A stretch of 64,000 nucleotides of DNA from contig CAWUHX010000509.1 of assembly GCA_963922205.1 (NCBI GenBank), positions 29,361-93,360 on the forward strand, written 5' to 3'. The DNA comes from Romanomermis culicivorax. Lineage: Eukaryota; Nematoda; Enoplea; Mermithida; Mermithidae. The notes beneath the pieces are model-generated. The model ran no database searches and was not told the origin of the DNA. It was given only the letters and a program-made list of their open reading frames with translations. The position numbers were made by a program, and so were the translations under genes. Below, piece by piece: positions 1 through 12,010 of this stretch (within the stretch, counting starts at the first letter, position 1; every line of letters starts with the position of its first letter).

Positions 1-587
1 GTTGTAAACTCCCTGAACTTGATACTATCTCGAAGGACTGGTTTCAATCCTCGCAGAAAGATAGGTTTTATAATTGAATCCCTAACATCAGTCGCGAGAT
101 CTGGATAAGCCACCCTCGACAGTCTCTTAAGGTGCTCAAGGTAGACTATCGCAGACTCAGTTGGCTTCTGCAGATGATCTTGGATCAACTGCTGATGCAG
201 ATCTGAGTCACGCCCTACCGGAAAGTCTTTCCTCGGAAAAGCCATGAACTCTTCGTAGTGGGTAGGCTGTGGAGTACCACTGCTGAAGTCCCGGTAGGAT
301 GCAAGAGCAGGACCTGTTAGGCAAGACTCTAGAAACGCGATTTTATATGCATGATCTGTTTCTGTTACGCCTTGAAGTGTAAAGAAACGGGTCAAGTTGA
401 ATATAGAATCCATTATAGACTCACCAAAAGTGCCCGAAAAGGCAGGAGGGGCCATGAAGCTGGACACAGGAGGGTGCCTCCTGCCATTCATAGCCTCCAG
501 CTTTTGGTTGAGCGGTCCAAGGGCATTCTCAAATGCAGCTTGGACCTTATTCTTACTCTGTGAAGGTAGATCAATTTCTGACTTCAT
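1..587 (-). CDS. Gag (capsid region) of an LTR retrotransposon, 3' part outside the window
   Basis: A continuous minus-strand frame runs from the ATG at 587 to the window edge (about 195 codons); it is open upstream to about 745, where a TAA closes it. The product is a capsid-like Gag: a helical region with HYEEF, DLHQQL, a YLEHLKRL-type segment and a PDLATDVRDSIIKPIF segment. The same pattern recurs in the plus-strand element's Gag at 7268-7639 (YEQY, ELHQQF, IIKPLF), so the two elements belong to related lineages. The start is the first in-frame ATG. No stop or frameshift is seen in the visible part, so this copy may be less decayed than its neighbour. Zinc knuckles and pol would lie outside the window. 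Assignment as Gag rests on similarity to the neighbouring element and on general retrotransposon Gag form. Confidence 0.7.
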   Translation of the reverse strand, partial: MKSEIDLPSQSKNKVQAAFENALGPLNQKLEAMNGRRHPPVSSFMAPPAFSGTFGESIMDSIFNLTRFFTLQGVTETDHAYKIAFLESCLTGPALASYRDFSSGTPQPTHYEEFMAFPRKDFPVGRDSDLHQQLIQDHLQKPTESAIVYLEHLKRLSRVAYPDLATDVRDSIIKPIFLRGLKPVLRDSIKFREFT

Positions 588-2437
588 AGTTGAGGGTTCG
601 TCTTCCTGTAAGGCAGCTAAGACTGATAATTGTGCCTGTGAAGCTATTCGATCAAACAGAATAGAGATAGGCTCACTGGTCTTTTTAAAACTAGGACTGA
701 GACGGCAGGAACATCTAGGTGTCTCTATTTTGTGCAAATGAGGTAAGTATTACTCTTGTGGTCTCGCAACGAAGAGGCGCGGGAATTACGAGATCGTTTA
801 CGCGATGGCGTTTTTGATGCTTTAACGCTTGTTCTTTACAATAACTAGCGACCACTCGACGATGGGGCTAGAAAAGAACAAGGTTTTAGCCCTCAGAACG
901 TCCAGAGAGATAGGCTAACTCAGAAGGGAATTTATTTGGTTGCCTATGTACTTGGAGAGGGGGTAACCCATCTGTAAAGAGAGGGAAATTATAGGTCCCA
1001 AATTTTAGTGAAGAACGATGGGGCTAGACCCAATTATTTTAAACCAAAAGTGAAAAAATTTTGAATGAAATGGTGGTTTCCCAACGGAAAAGAAGGATGA
1101 CGTAAGGACTCGTGTACGGATAAACCCACCAAAAAGGGAATTTTATTTGGAAGTTAAGTCCGTTGTGCTAGTTTACAAAACCTTGGATATGGGAGAGCTC
1201 CTAACCGGCAAAGTCCTACTTACCAGGAGTAGCGCCTGAAGTAGCTTAGGAATTAATAAGTAAAGGAGGACAACTTGAAGTAAACTTAGTGGGTGTAAAT
1301 AGATAGGGACAAAATTAGTTTACACACCAGACTATGCAAAGGAGATGCACTATTATGCAATCAGCCTCACTCACTAGGAGCAGTTGCGATCTCTGAAAAG
1401 TGTTATGACTAGACAGGAGGTTCCCAAGGGGACGACATTCGCATGTATTCTACAACCCTGCCCAAAATGGGAATGCGGGTTTTGAACAGAACGGGAGCTC
1501 TCCAGGAGCATTATATACAGCTGGTGGCCGGGATTCCAATCACTGAGATGAAGTGAGGTTTGCTCGGTCACCAGTTGGAGGCAAGAGCACCAGGTACCAA
1601 GGTGCTATTCTGACACACTCAGTCAGTTAATGGGTGGCATGGGGGTCCTTGGCCCAGCTGTGCCTAATGGGAGAAGGGGATATGCAGGCTTCCTCCTATG
1701 ATTCGAGGCGGGGCTCGAAGCATCTTGAGATCAGGGGTACAGTCTGTCTCGATTAAATGAGTGTAAAGTGAGGAGCTAAGGTGGACTCAGTTGTAATGTG
1801 TTTAGGTGGACTCGAACACCTTCCCTTAGGGGGACTAGGAGTATTATGCTATATGGACAACCAACGGAGGCGGACTCAGGATTAAGGGCCACTCTAGCGG
1901 GGACATTATTAGGCCAGCTAACGAAGGCGTTTGAGTGTAAAGAATGATTACAGAGGGGCCTTTTACACTTTAGGCCCAACTGGTGGCTGTGCCGTAATTC
2001 CTGAGGAATTATTCCGGTGGGGACACTAAAGAAGATCATAGATGAGAAAGAAATGCGAGAATTTAGATAAGAAATTTACAGGGAGGTTGTCAACCCTTGC
2101 AGTTGTTAGACACAGGCAGTACTGACTGCAAATGCCTAACAGTTGCGTAAGTTGAACAACCGATTTAGCTGAGGCTGAGTGTAACCTGTTCAAACCTGCA
2201 GTTAAAGCTTTGAAGGTAGTCACATGCTGATCAATCAGTGCCGCTACCTGGGCGGACAACCTGATCAGTATCATGGATGGAGTGCATCTCAGGATGAGTG
2301 AGCATGTCAACTGATGTTTCCCAGGCATCAGTGACACACAGACACAACCCTTGGACAAGAGCAGTAGGTGAAAGGGTCATATTCCAGCAGTCACCTATGA
2401 CTCAAGTAGCATTTGTAAACCCACAGTAACCTGGTGC
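588..2437. other. Non-coding stretch, probable 5' leader/LTR of the minus-strand gag element
   Basis: No recognisable gene. Short open frames here match nothing I know. A pair of imperfect direct repeats is visible: CGATGGGGCTAGA near 860 and 1015, and GGGAATTTTATTTGG-like words near 927 and 1135. By position it is upstream of the minus-strand gag, so it is probably leader or LTR, but I could not find LTR ends or a primer-binding site. Confidence 0.4.
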
Positions 2438-3256
2438 TGACGTCAAAAGATGTGATATACACCACCACACACTCGGTGCTGACCTCAGGTGACTGGGATG
2501 TAAGTGGCATAGTCTCATATTGCAGTATGTACACCAAAGGTAAGAGCCTACGGCCACAGACCCCTTACGGCAACACAGAGCATTGCCATTGCTGATGCCA
2601 GAATAGGACTGTAAAGTCTCAATTCCGATACTGCAATATAAACATTATCATTGCGGACATCAGTAGGTAGGGCCCTAAGGCCAGCAACCCTGCTATGGCA
2701 ACACGGAGCATCACTGTTGCTGACATTAAAAGGTAATAACTGAGTTTCAGTTATCCTACAACAATGATATGAGATGCAGTTGTTGCAGATGCCAGATGTG
2801 TGGTTTGTAAGGCCTCACATCTCCGAACAACAACATGTAGCATTGTTGTTGCTGACATCAAAGACTGAAACTGGTCTAACCGACCAGTCCTAGTGCAACA
2901 ACACGAACCTCTGCTGTTGCAGGCGTCAGAGAGACAGTGCCGTATGATCACCATCCTGCAATAACAACATGTCAGGTTGCCATTGCTGACGTCAGAGGTG
3001 GAGCCAGAGGGCCACCCACGCCTTAAAGCAACAGCAAGGGATGCAGCTGTTGCAGATGCAGGGGGAGGATACAGAGAACCAGCAACCCCTTAATGGCTAC
3101 ATGATATGCAGCCATTGCTGACGTCAGAGGCATGACCCAGCTAGTCAAGCCTCGGTGCAACAGCAGCATGTGAGGTAGTTGCGGACGTCAGAGGTAGGGT
3201 CCCTAAGACACATCACCTCATAACAACAACACTGTAAACTGTTGTTGCTGACGTCA
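2438..3256. repeat. Diverged tandem array (~66-bp unit) carrying TGACGTCA-like sites
   Basis: Units are phased by the word TTGCTGACGTCAGAGG. Perfect TGACGTCA palindromes occur at 2438-2445, 2987-2994, 3119-3126 and 3249-3256. Variants are at 2480 (TGACCTCA), 2721 (TGACATTA), 2853 (TGACATCA) and 3183 (GGACGTCA). Spacing between adjacent sites is about 64-68 bp. Each unit also carries an AACAACA...GTTGTTG type inverted word. TGACGTCA is the consensus CREB/ATF binding site; its function here is inference. The array lies upstream of the minus-strand gag and could be an LTR or leader enhancer. Confidence 0.75.
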
Positions 3257-5787
3257 GTGGTCCGGATCGGTAAGATCATCACCATGTGCAATTACCTAAA
3301 GAGAGCGAAGAAGACCATACAGTAGGTGAAAAATAATAATAATGACCTACTGAAGGTTCGCCAACTATGACGTATGTGTGACTGGTAAAAGAAATTTTTT
3401 TTTTCAGTTGAGAATGTTTGATTTAGTAGAAAGGAAAAGGATGAAATTTTAATTTGTTTGTTTAGAAAGAAGAGAAAGTAGGTTATGAGTTTTTATTTGA
3501 TTTGATTTTTGAGATGAGAAAATTTAGTGGGTGAAAAAAAGTTATTATAATTGGTGTCACACATTACGTATAGATGACGGAGAAAATAAAAAAAAGAGTA
3601 AATAAAATAGAATTTGAGGCTGAAGAGATAAGCAATGTGATCTGCTAAGTACGGTGTTATATGTGTCAACAATATGATTTGGCTTGTTTGGCCGTAAAAT
3701 GTGCAACTTGGCTAGTGCCCAGTGAAGATAAGAAAAGTTTTGAAAAAGTGTGTTGACACAAATACCAGACACAGATAAAAAATCACGACCACACTTGACA
3801 TCCAGAATCAAGAGTGGAAGGAGTACTGTATCTCGTGATCAGAGACCCTGAAACCCTCAGGGGCTGTAAAACCTCATGGGCTGTGATACTCAAGTACCCA
3901 TACCCAAGTATACTGTAGTCAGAGTACATGCAAATCGCAGTCATACTGTAACCAAATAGCCATACTGCGGTACAGTAACCTACTAGATCACAAGCAGTGA
4001 AGGGAGGCCCCAATTTTAAAGAAAATGGAAAAAAACATAAAAGAAGAAAGCTCAGAGGAGATTTAGGCAGAATACTCTATTCAAACTCGACTCTGGGAAA
4101 TTGTGACTCTTGGGGATTGACTCTGGGGGAAAACCTAACACCAGGGGATTTATTAAAGCTTACAGGCAGTACAACACGCATAAGGCGATAAATTACCCAC
4201 AAGAATCATCAATTTGATCACTTGTTGGGTCTAATCCCGACTTACAGTAATAAAACTCTGCTCAAACACGGTGCTGTTTGAGTTGGTGACAAAACTTGAA
4301 CATAAGGGCCATTTCGGACCTAAGGAGCAGTGTACTTGCTTAAGGGACTTACAAGACTTACAAGAAGGCAAAAGATCATCCTAAGGGTCAGTAGTCCTAC
4401 TCAGAATGCGAATTAGCTGACCTGAGAGAGGTTTCCCCATTCAAGTGGCTATTCTCATGATTTGAGAGAGGTTTCCCCACTCAAACCAAAAGTTTACCAA
4501 ATTGAAAGAGGTATCTCCACTCGAAAGGGTAAAAGGTTCGTTCCTAAGGACTGTGAAGCCAGACTTAAAGGTCGATTTTCCAGCCTCGCCATGTCACATT
4601 AAACAAAATTGGAGCCAAGTCACATTAACTGAATTGGTGATCAGTCACATTGATGGGAAAACCCATACCATATCCCATAGGGAATATGGCCATGACACTG
4701 CAAGTGACATGCTGTGACCCCATTGGGTGGCTCTCTAATACTTTCATTTCGGGAACCTAACCCAGCTGGTACTATCACAAGAAAACCCATGGTGTACCTC
4801 AGCCTTGTCTTAGGGTTCAGCTGTAGAATAATGGACAACGCGGCTAGGTCAGGGGTGGCAATCCCTAGTCGTCATTCACTGAGAATGAGGGACTGGGCCA
4901 TTCCTGGAATGGCTTACTCTAGGGGACCCAATTGTCAACCTAAATCCCCTAATTGGCCCTGACCTTAAATGTCCAAGGGCTGTCTTAACTGAGGGTACTC
5001 TCACGGGAAAACTAGCTTAAGGAGGATTCCCACAAATATACCCTCAACAATAATAACCCGAGAAGACTCACTAAATCCTCTTCTCAAGGCACTCGGCGCT
5101 GGGCCACAGGTTCAAAGGTCAAAACCTGGGTCCTGCGGATGGCGGGGGAACAGGTTCGACAATCCCAAGCAATTCAGCATGGAGGGTATGTGAATGTGAG
5201 TCCGCCCGCGACAGTATCAAAACGTTCCTCGGGGAGGCGACGGGGGTTCTCGATCAACAGGCGACAGGGTAAACTCCTAAGGATGGGTTACGGTAACTGG
5301 CAACGCAAAGGGAGACCGAAGGAGAATATGTAAATTTATTATAAAGGCGGTTGACGAAGGTACAATATGTAAATTATAATAAAACGATGCAGGCAAATGC
5401 AGGAACCCAGGCTGTAAAACGCAAAAGATTAGGCCCAAAAATGAGTGCAAAATTAACGAAACAAGCCCATTTAAAGGGCCCCCTAATCTACAGTATGCCT
5501 TGGGTGGAGCTAGGACACACCCAAGCTAACTTCTGCAGCAGAAATGGCTGCAGAAGATGCCTATGGTCACATAGACATTTTCTAGTTCACTATGTTAAGC
5601 ATTGGGCAAGTTTTAACTCTCCATGCTTAGCATAGGAACGTCATCTAGTGAGAATTTCCAACTTGGCGTTTCACGATGTGAATTGTCGCTAGTTTTTACT
5701 GATAAGAGGTGCATGTTGTGCTCCAATTACAGTGATGAGCTCGGAGAGCTTATCTTTAACGGAAATTCTTGACTAGCGGGTTACATA
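3257..5787. other. Non-coding stretch with small repeats and hairpins, probable LTR/leader
   Basis: No gene recognised. Three short imperfect direct repeats (TTGAGAGAGGTTTCCCCACT-like) lie at 4421-4445, 4461-4486 and 4501-4526; each has TTGAG at one side and CTCAA at the other, so each could fold. A perfect 10-bp stem (CTTCTGCAGC / GCTGCAGAAG) with a 7-nt loop is at 5530-5556, followed at about 5588-5636 by a second inverted pair (ATGTTAAGCAT / ATGCTTAGCAT). GTCACATTA is repeated at about 4593, 4619 and 4644. A TTACA at about 5783-5787 could be an LTR edge, but no partner LTR is in the window. Confidence 0.35.
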
Positions 5788-6021
5788 CCATAGTCTATGT
5801 GCGTAACGAAAAAATAACAAAACGTAATGGAAATAAAAGTGTGAAAGTAAAATAGAAATGAAACATAAAAAGTACACACAGAAAATGCATGTAAAAATTA
5901 TAAAAACTAAACGTAAAATTGACATAAATTACTGTAACACAAAACGTGGTGAAAAACATAATGGAAAAAATATGATGTGAATCACATAAAGCTGGGCGAA
6001 ATTTGTCGGCACGTGACAACA

Positions 6022-6761
6022 TTCCTATTAATTTATTTGAAGTGTTCTGTTTTGATCGGCCCGCACCCCAGTAGCAGTTATTGACCAAATTAAAGACGCT
6101 CTAATTAATTTGCACATTGGCACCTGGCCCCAGAATCCACATGTAAACACACATTCTGTAGCTATATTAATTCTCCCCAAAAATCGTAAATCCACCTGCC
6201 CTGTAATAGAAAGTAGAAGCCCAACCCAGACACCAGTCTCAAGTGGAACAGTAGTTGTGGTTCATACAGAAGCATATATACACACAAGTAATAAATACAG
6301 AAGCACATAGGTGTGGTTAAGTCCATCCTAAGCAAGGAAGCAAGTGTAATAAAAGTGTGGAATGCATACGATAGGTAAAAAGCATTGAAGGTGTGGTTAA
6401 GTAAGCATGCAGTATACGAAAGCATAAGAAGCAGGAAGTGAAGATTGGTGGAAAGTGAATTGGGGAGGAGACCCCCCACATACCAAGGGAGTGGCCAAAG
6501 CAGAAGCCGTATATAAAGCAGAGAGAAGCGTAAAATCATCAGAATTGAATCCATGTTGTATTTTATGCCAAGCTTTTTTGTGAAGCAGAAGCCATTCATT
6601 TTGTTGTGCATCGACGTAAGGAGTCTGTCGGTGATTTGTTTATATTTGTGTAATATTATCATATCACTCATTGATCATTCGTGTCCCCATGGAAAGCACG
6701 GAAGAGAAAGCACGGGCGTTTTCAGAGTCAAGTAAAAGTATAGATAAATCTGGGCATTACA
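6022..6761 (+). repeat. 5' LTR, lacking the first ~120 bp seen in the 3' LTR
   Basis: Homologous to 13973-14707 from ACATTCCTAT onward and ending in the same GGGCRTTACA. Sequence left of about 6022 is not similar to the first ~120 bp of the right LTR, so the U3 start of this copy was lost, replaced or mutated beyond recognition. Many substitutions separate the two copies, which indicates an old insertion. Confidence 0.75.
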
Positions 6762-7162
6762 TATTTTGAAGGCCGTACCCTACCGTAACCATTGAAACTC
6801 CCTGCCCCATTAAGGTGCATCCTTTTCCAGGCAACCCTAAGAAGTAATCATACACATAAGAGCTATCTCCTACAGTAGAACAATTAATTCTTAAATATCA
6901 AACTGGAAAGTACCTTTAACGAAACATTAAGTGATACCTTTTTACAAATCAAACCTGAAGCAAAAACTGAGACCTCAAGGCAAAATCCCAATGCAAACTG
7001 AGAATGACCCATCAAACTCAGGATCACTTAGAAGAAATCATTAGAGAACAAATAAACAAACCATATTCCAAGCATTTTTGAACCCTCCGAACTTAATTCA
7101 ACCAAAATACAGTAAACCCCACCCTAATTGATGACTTAAGAACAGCCAATATCCGCATTAAC

Positions 7163-8295
7163 ATGGCAAACAATTTTTATGTGAAAGGTACAATATTCAC
7201 GGGTGGAGTGACCCAATGTTTTGGTGAATGAAGTAAACAATTAGAGCAATTCATTATACTCCAAGGCATGAAGGATACTGACGGACAATTAAAGTTAGTA
7301 TGTTTAGAAATTCATTTCGGCAGAGCAGCATTAGCAAAATTCAACAGTTTAGCAGATTCTGAAAACCCGCCCCATACATATGAGCAGTACAAAATCGCAT
7401 TACATTCTTCCTTCCCAAATAATAGAGACACTGAGTTGCATCAACAATTTTTACGAGAGAGAAAACAAAAACGATCAGAAACAGTAACAGAATTTTTGTT
7501 CAACCTTGAGGATTTAGCAACCCTCGCCTACCCCAACTTTAATTCGGAGGTGCCAGAAATGATCATAAAACCCCTTTTTGTTGAAGGCATGCAGGATAAA
7601 ATTAGGGAAGCATTAAGTATAGAAGGTTCACAACCCTAAAAGAAATGTCAGACGAAGCAGCTTACATCGAACAGTAAATTCTTAGAAATGAACCAAAATC
7701 CAACAACCTACCATTCATACCTCCCAAACCCAAACCCATCTTTTCATTAACAAACAACACTGACCAACAAGGCCTTTTGCATCACTTAAAACAGCAAGTA
7801 AAAGATTTACAGTCGCAGATCAAACAAAATTCACAACCCCAGCCACAGAGTAACAACAACAGTTTTAATAACAACAACGGTTTCAGAAACAACAGCAGTT
7901 TCAGGCAGCCTACATGTATTCAATGGGGCCAAATTGGTCATGTAGCTTGAAACTGTAACTCATCAGGAACATGAAAATCATGTGAAATCTGTTTTTACAA
8001 TAATCACTTTACCCAGGACTGCAAGAGCCGATGCATCCATTGTTACCAAACAGGCCACAGATCCGACCACTGCATAACTAAAACTTATTCCAATGTTCAG
8101 TGTTTTCTATGTAAACAGAGAGGCCACACAAGCAGGTATTGCCCCAACCAACAGAGTTGTAATGTACAAAATTGTATTGAAGACAGACAACCCCAGCCCC
8201 TAATGAACATTGATGATCCCGCCCTTCACTCCAAACTGCCCACCATACATAGCCGCCCCCAGCATACTTTAGGAACCATCATGCGGGCCTGCCAC
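7163..8295 (+). pseudogene. Gag: capsid-like region and zinc-knuckle array, broken
   Basis: The capsid part runs from the ATG at 7163 with an in-frame TGA before the ATG at 7268, then is open to 7639 with the Gag words YEQY, ELHQQF and IIKPLF. A Q/N-rich linker follows (about 7800-7910). The nucleocapsid part (frame starting at 7915) has four consecutive zinc knuckles: three are intact C-x2-C-x4-H-x4-C units at about 7981-8160, and the first (7915 on) has lost its second Cys (TGG) and contains in-frame TGA codons. Capsid and knuckles are now in different frames. Gag would coat and package the element RNA; this copy cannot make an intact product. Confidence 0.75.
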
Positions 8296-8640
8296 TGATG
8301 CAGCAAAGAGGAATACATTCACAATCTGGACCTACCAGACTGGTGCAGCATGTCACCACCTTTTACACCACCCCCAAGCCATTACCTACCATTCCTGCCA
8401 CCTACCAAATCCCTAGAAAATGTCCCTGCCACTCGCCCACCAACCAAGAAAAGCCGAAATCTTCTCTCCTTACTCCATGGGCTAACCAACAAACCGTACT
8501 AATTTCACCCCTGCAAAACCCTACTCCCCACCCCCAAAAGTATGAACATTCTGACCCAATCATGCAACCCAACTTCTCAAATTCTGCAAACTGTTCAGAT
8601 ATCAAACCAACCAACCCCACCACCGATGCCTACACCACAC

Positions 8641-10340
8641 TGACGCGGGGCCCACCAAATCACACTGACCGCCAAAACACAACATGCTGCCCCCAATAAA
8701 AATCATTATTGGTTTCTTTGTTGTGTTATACTTTGTATAATAATTCCATCATCTTGTCATGCGCAATTTCAGCTCTGTGGAACCTCATTGAGCCATCATT
8801 TGGTCAGCATACCAAAAACTGTATCATGTATGCCCCCTTCTACAATAGACAAACCCATACAGACATTTGGAAAAATCTATATTCCCTCCACCAAACCTCA
8901 CATAACAGACGCATACAAGTGTAGTATTCCCAAAAGGAAAATTTGTACCAATACTGGATTTTTTGGGTCAAAAAGCATCATTTTGGACCAAACCAAAATG
9001 GAAAACCTAACCCCACATGTTTGCAAGGCAACCATTATAGGCAAAGAGCACAATAGACAAAAACAAACAACTTGCTAAGCGTAGAATACACATGGTGTTG
9101 CACAGACTATTGTATGTCTGTCACTAATGTCATTGTAGAAACTGGACAAGTAGCTTCATGGAATAGAAAATCAATAACAGGTACATTAGGCGACCTGCGG
9201 TCATGCAAGCCAACATCAGGTCATAGTGTAACAGCCGATGGAGCCAATATCTGGAATGAGACCACTTTTGAAAACTTATGCCCCTTCAAATACAAAAATA
9301 CTTACCCCATGCCCTCTTTTCCAACCTAAACTGCCCCCAAACCCAAGACAGTGATCTAACTGAACAAGGTATTATTGTACAGCTAGACAAAAGAACACCA
9401 CACCACAATGCTTTTTTAACCCCACAACTTAATGAAACCCCAACTACATTATAGGACTTCGATGATTTTGAACCCATCAATGCAAAACTAGATTACCTAG
9501 CGGACAAAATTCAGGAATTCGAAATTCAAAATTTCAAAAACGAATGGAATGAGTTATGCAGACAAGCTCAATGTCATCTTGATTTAGTGTGGCAAATCTT
9601 GCCCCTTGATGCAACACTTGGCGCGCGTGCATTTTTACAAAGGATGGACATAATTGCAGAATTCACAGGAGATGCCCTCACAATCTGGCCCTGTAAACAG
9701 GTAAATGCATCAAAAGTCTTTTACAAACACAAAATCAATGAGACTTGCTACAAACTCCTACTTATCCTTGTAGGGACTGACATTATGTTCTCAAATTCAG
9801 GAGGGAATGATTTGACCCCTTTCTCCCAAAGTGTTGACTGTCACCACATGCATGTTGCCTTATACAAACAAAATAATACATGGATCAGTGAAACAGGATT
9901 CCCACATGTAACTGATCTCCCCTTAGAAATAGTATGGAATGAAAACTTCTCCCTCTTACACTTCAATACACCAACAATTTTTCATGACCAACTTGCAACA
10001 ATATCAACAAACTTACTTTTTTTGAAGCAAAACATCTACAAAACCACACCCTCCAAAGCATTGTTAACAAACTCGTTAATTACACCACCCAAATGTCTCT
10101 TAATTCCGATACAGTATACACCATGATCTTAGGCAGTGGTCAAGCAATCAGCAACACACTTTCCGGTGCCGGTCGAGGCATAGAGCATGTCGTAACAAGT
10201 ACTACCCAAAGCCTCACGGATGGGTTGAATATATTACTAAAAGGGCCCTTGCAAATACTTATCAACCTAGCTGTCATCATTGTTGTCATCGCAGGCATCT
10301 TTTATTTCTTCCTTATTTTGTGTAAATATTTCCCTTACCC
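8641..10340 (+). pseudogene. Envelope-glycoprotein-like region between Gag and protease, broken
   Basis: A hydrophobic, signal-peptide-like segment (8710-8763, FLCCVILCIIIPSSCHA) starts a secretory-type protein. An ectodomain with many cysteines and N-x-S/T sites follows: CSIPKRKICTNTGFFG near 8920, WCCTDYC near 9095, NIWNETT near 9247, a possible coiled stretch near 9480-9560, then WPCK near 9690 and NETCY near 9740. A membrane anchor (ILINLAVIIVVIAGIFYFF) lies at about 10249-10310. The pieces are in different frames with stops between, so it is degenerate. Knuckles, signal region and membrane anchor are all in frame 1. The cysteine layout reminds me of jingchuvirus-type glycoproteins captured by some LTR elements, but that is impression only. 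Function, if ever present, would be cell entry; this copy is not functional. Confidence 0.6.
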
Positions 10341-10902
10341 TAAGCATCACATTGCCGATGAACATACATACAAAATGCCTTTAGATAACAGGCGGTTACC
10401 CGAGACCATCCATCCCTCATTTGGTCATGCCCTCTTAGAATTAGCCAATTGTCATGAAGCCCAAACTCAACAGAAATACGTCCTTGTTGACATCAATACT
10501 CCAAGGACCCCTGCAATCGAACTTATCAATCAAATACACCAATCAGTCTCCAATAAACCCCCAACAACCATACTTGAGAAACATACCCCTCACATTCTAA
10601 TTACACTGAACGGGAAGCTATTCACCAAAAGCTTGATTGACACTGGTGCCATGTACTCCCTCATTGATTCCCATATTGCTGAAGCCCTACAGATAGACAT
10701 GAAACCTCCACTAGTGCAAGCAAAAGCAGCAAACAACTTTCCCATCCACTTCATAGGAACAACTTTTGTTACAGTAATCGCCCAAACTATCCAAGAAACT
10801 ATAATGGTACATGTCCAAAAAGATTGCACAGCAGACATACTTCTTCAGCCAATTTTTAGAATACACCATCAACAACCAAAAGTCCCAAGTAAAATTTGGT
10901 GA
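10093..10902 (+). pseudogene. Glycoprotein membrane anchor fused in frame to aspartic protease
   Basis: One open frame of 269 codons contains a Gly/Ser/Thr-rich pre-membrane stretch, a strong transmembrane helix (residues about 53-77), a cytoplasmic-tail-like segment, and then a retropepsin domain with the active-site DTGA at residues 183-186 followed by S-L-I-D. The frame breaks near 10845, after which the end of the protease continues in the frame of 10811-11857. In known retroviruses the protease follows Gag, and Env is at the 3' end. A membrane anchor directly upstream of the protease in one frame is therefore unusual. Whether it is ancestral or an internal rearrangement of this copy needs other copies. 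Confidence 0.7.
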
Positions 10903-12010
10903 TGTTATACTCCCTTGTGATGGCCTAGAATACAGCCCCCTGTCGACCTGTTGCGGAATCTATCTGTATGAGAAATTAGAATTACCACCACAAACTGTTA
11001 CCAAATTCACTGTCCCCTTACCCAAATCATACCTACACATCAACCAACTCGAATTTACCCCAAAAGCTAGACAAAATGCTAAAGTCCATTTCCCCGCTTG
11101 CATATCAGGGAATCAAAACAGTCATATACGCATTTCGGTCTTAAATACACAGGACATTCCCCAGACCCTCTACTCTGGCACATGCATTGGCCCAGTTTCA
11201 GGGTTCATTCAAAAAGCAAACTCGCCCACCAAACTACTTCTTCCTGTGCCGAACAAGCAGAACGGCTTTGATACTTTCACATGGTTAAGAGAAAACGTTA
11301 ATTTAACCTCAAGCAACCTCACTGAAGCGGAGAAAAATCAACTCTTACGCTTTCTATCCAAATACCCCACCCTATATGTGAACTCCAAAATGGATGTAGG
11401 TCAAACCACACTTGTCTCCCACAACATTGACACTGATAGCTCCCAACCCATACACAGACATCTTTTTGGGACATCCCCAAAAGAAAAACAAATTATCCAA
11501 GCAGAGGTGGAACAACTCGCAGCAGCTGGTGTAATTAGCCAAAGCAATTCCCCGTGGTGTACCAACACAGTTCTTGTCCCCAAAAAAGATGGTGGACATC
11601 CCCTATGCATTGATTTCTGGGGCCTGAATAAAGTGACCAAAAAAGACACATACCCACTACCCTGTATTGACAAAATCCTAGACACCTTGCATGGAACGAA
11701 GTACTTTACATCCCTAGACCAGTTTAATGCATATTACTCCATCTCAATTGCAGAAAGTGACCAGAAAAAACAGCCTTTAACTGTTCAGCCAGACAATACC
11801 AATTCAATTACCTCCCTTTTGGCCTCACAAATTCCCCTGCCACATTCTAATGGTTAATGGACGTTATCCTTTCTGGATTGCAATGGAACACCTGTCTCAT
11901 GTACCTCAATGACGTCTTAGTCTTGGCACAATCCCATGCTCAAATGTTAAGACACTTAGACATCATCATCACTCGTTTTTCAAAAGCCTGATTAAAACTT
12001 AATATACAGA
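10811..12010 (+). pseudogene. Reverse transcriptase, inactive copy
   Basis: The open part 10811-11857 carries the end of the protease, a linker and RT motifs in order: GVISQSNSPW, VPKKDGG, DFWGLNKVT and a T-S-L-D-Q-F-N-A-Y-Y-S segment. A frameshift near 11770 moves the rest (LPFGLTNSPA) to another frame. At 11902-11913 the catalytic YxDD box reads Y-L-N-D, so one of the paired aspartates that bind the metal ions is lost. In-frame stops follow (TAA near 11849, TGA near 11990). The protein would copy the element RNA; this copy cannot. Confidence 0.8.

Noticed and set aside
2438..3256. CRISPR-like array
   Set aside because: Units are diverged along their whole length with no constant repeat and unique spacer pattern, and the host is a eukaryote.
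5795..6671. Minus-strand hydrophobic ORFs 5795-6088 and 6162-6671
   Set aside because: The second is the antisense of the 5' LTR and the first is AT-rich; neither has a recognisable domain.
8701..10340. Non-standard genetic code (UGA as Trp) to explain the stops of the plus-strand element
   Set aside because: Host genes end in TGA and use TGG, TAA and TAG stops are also present in the element, and frameshifts show ordinary decay.
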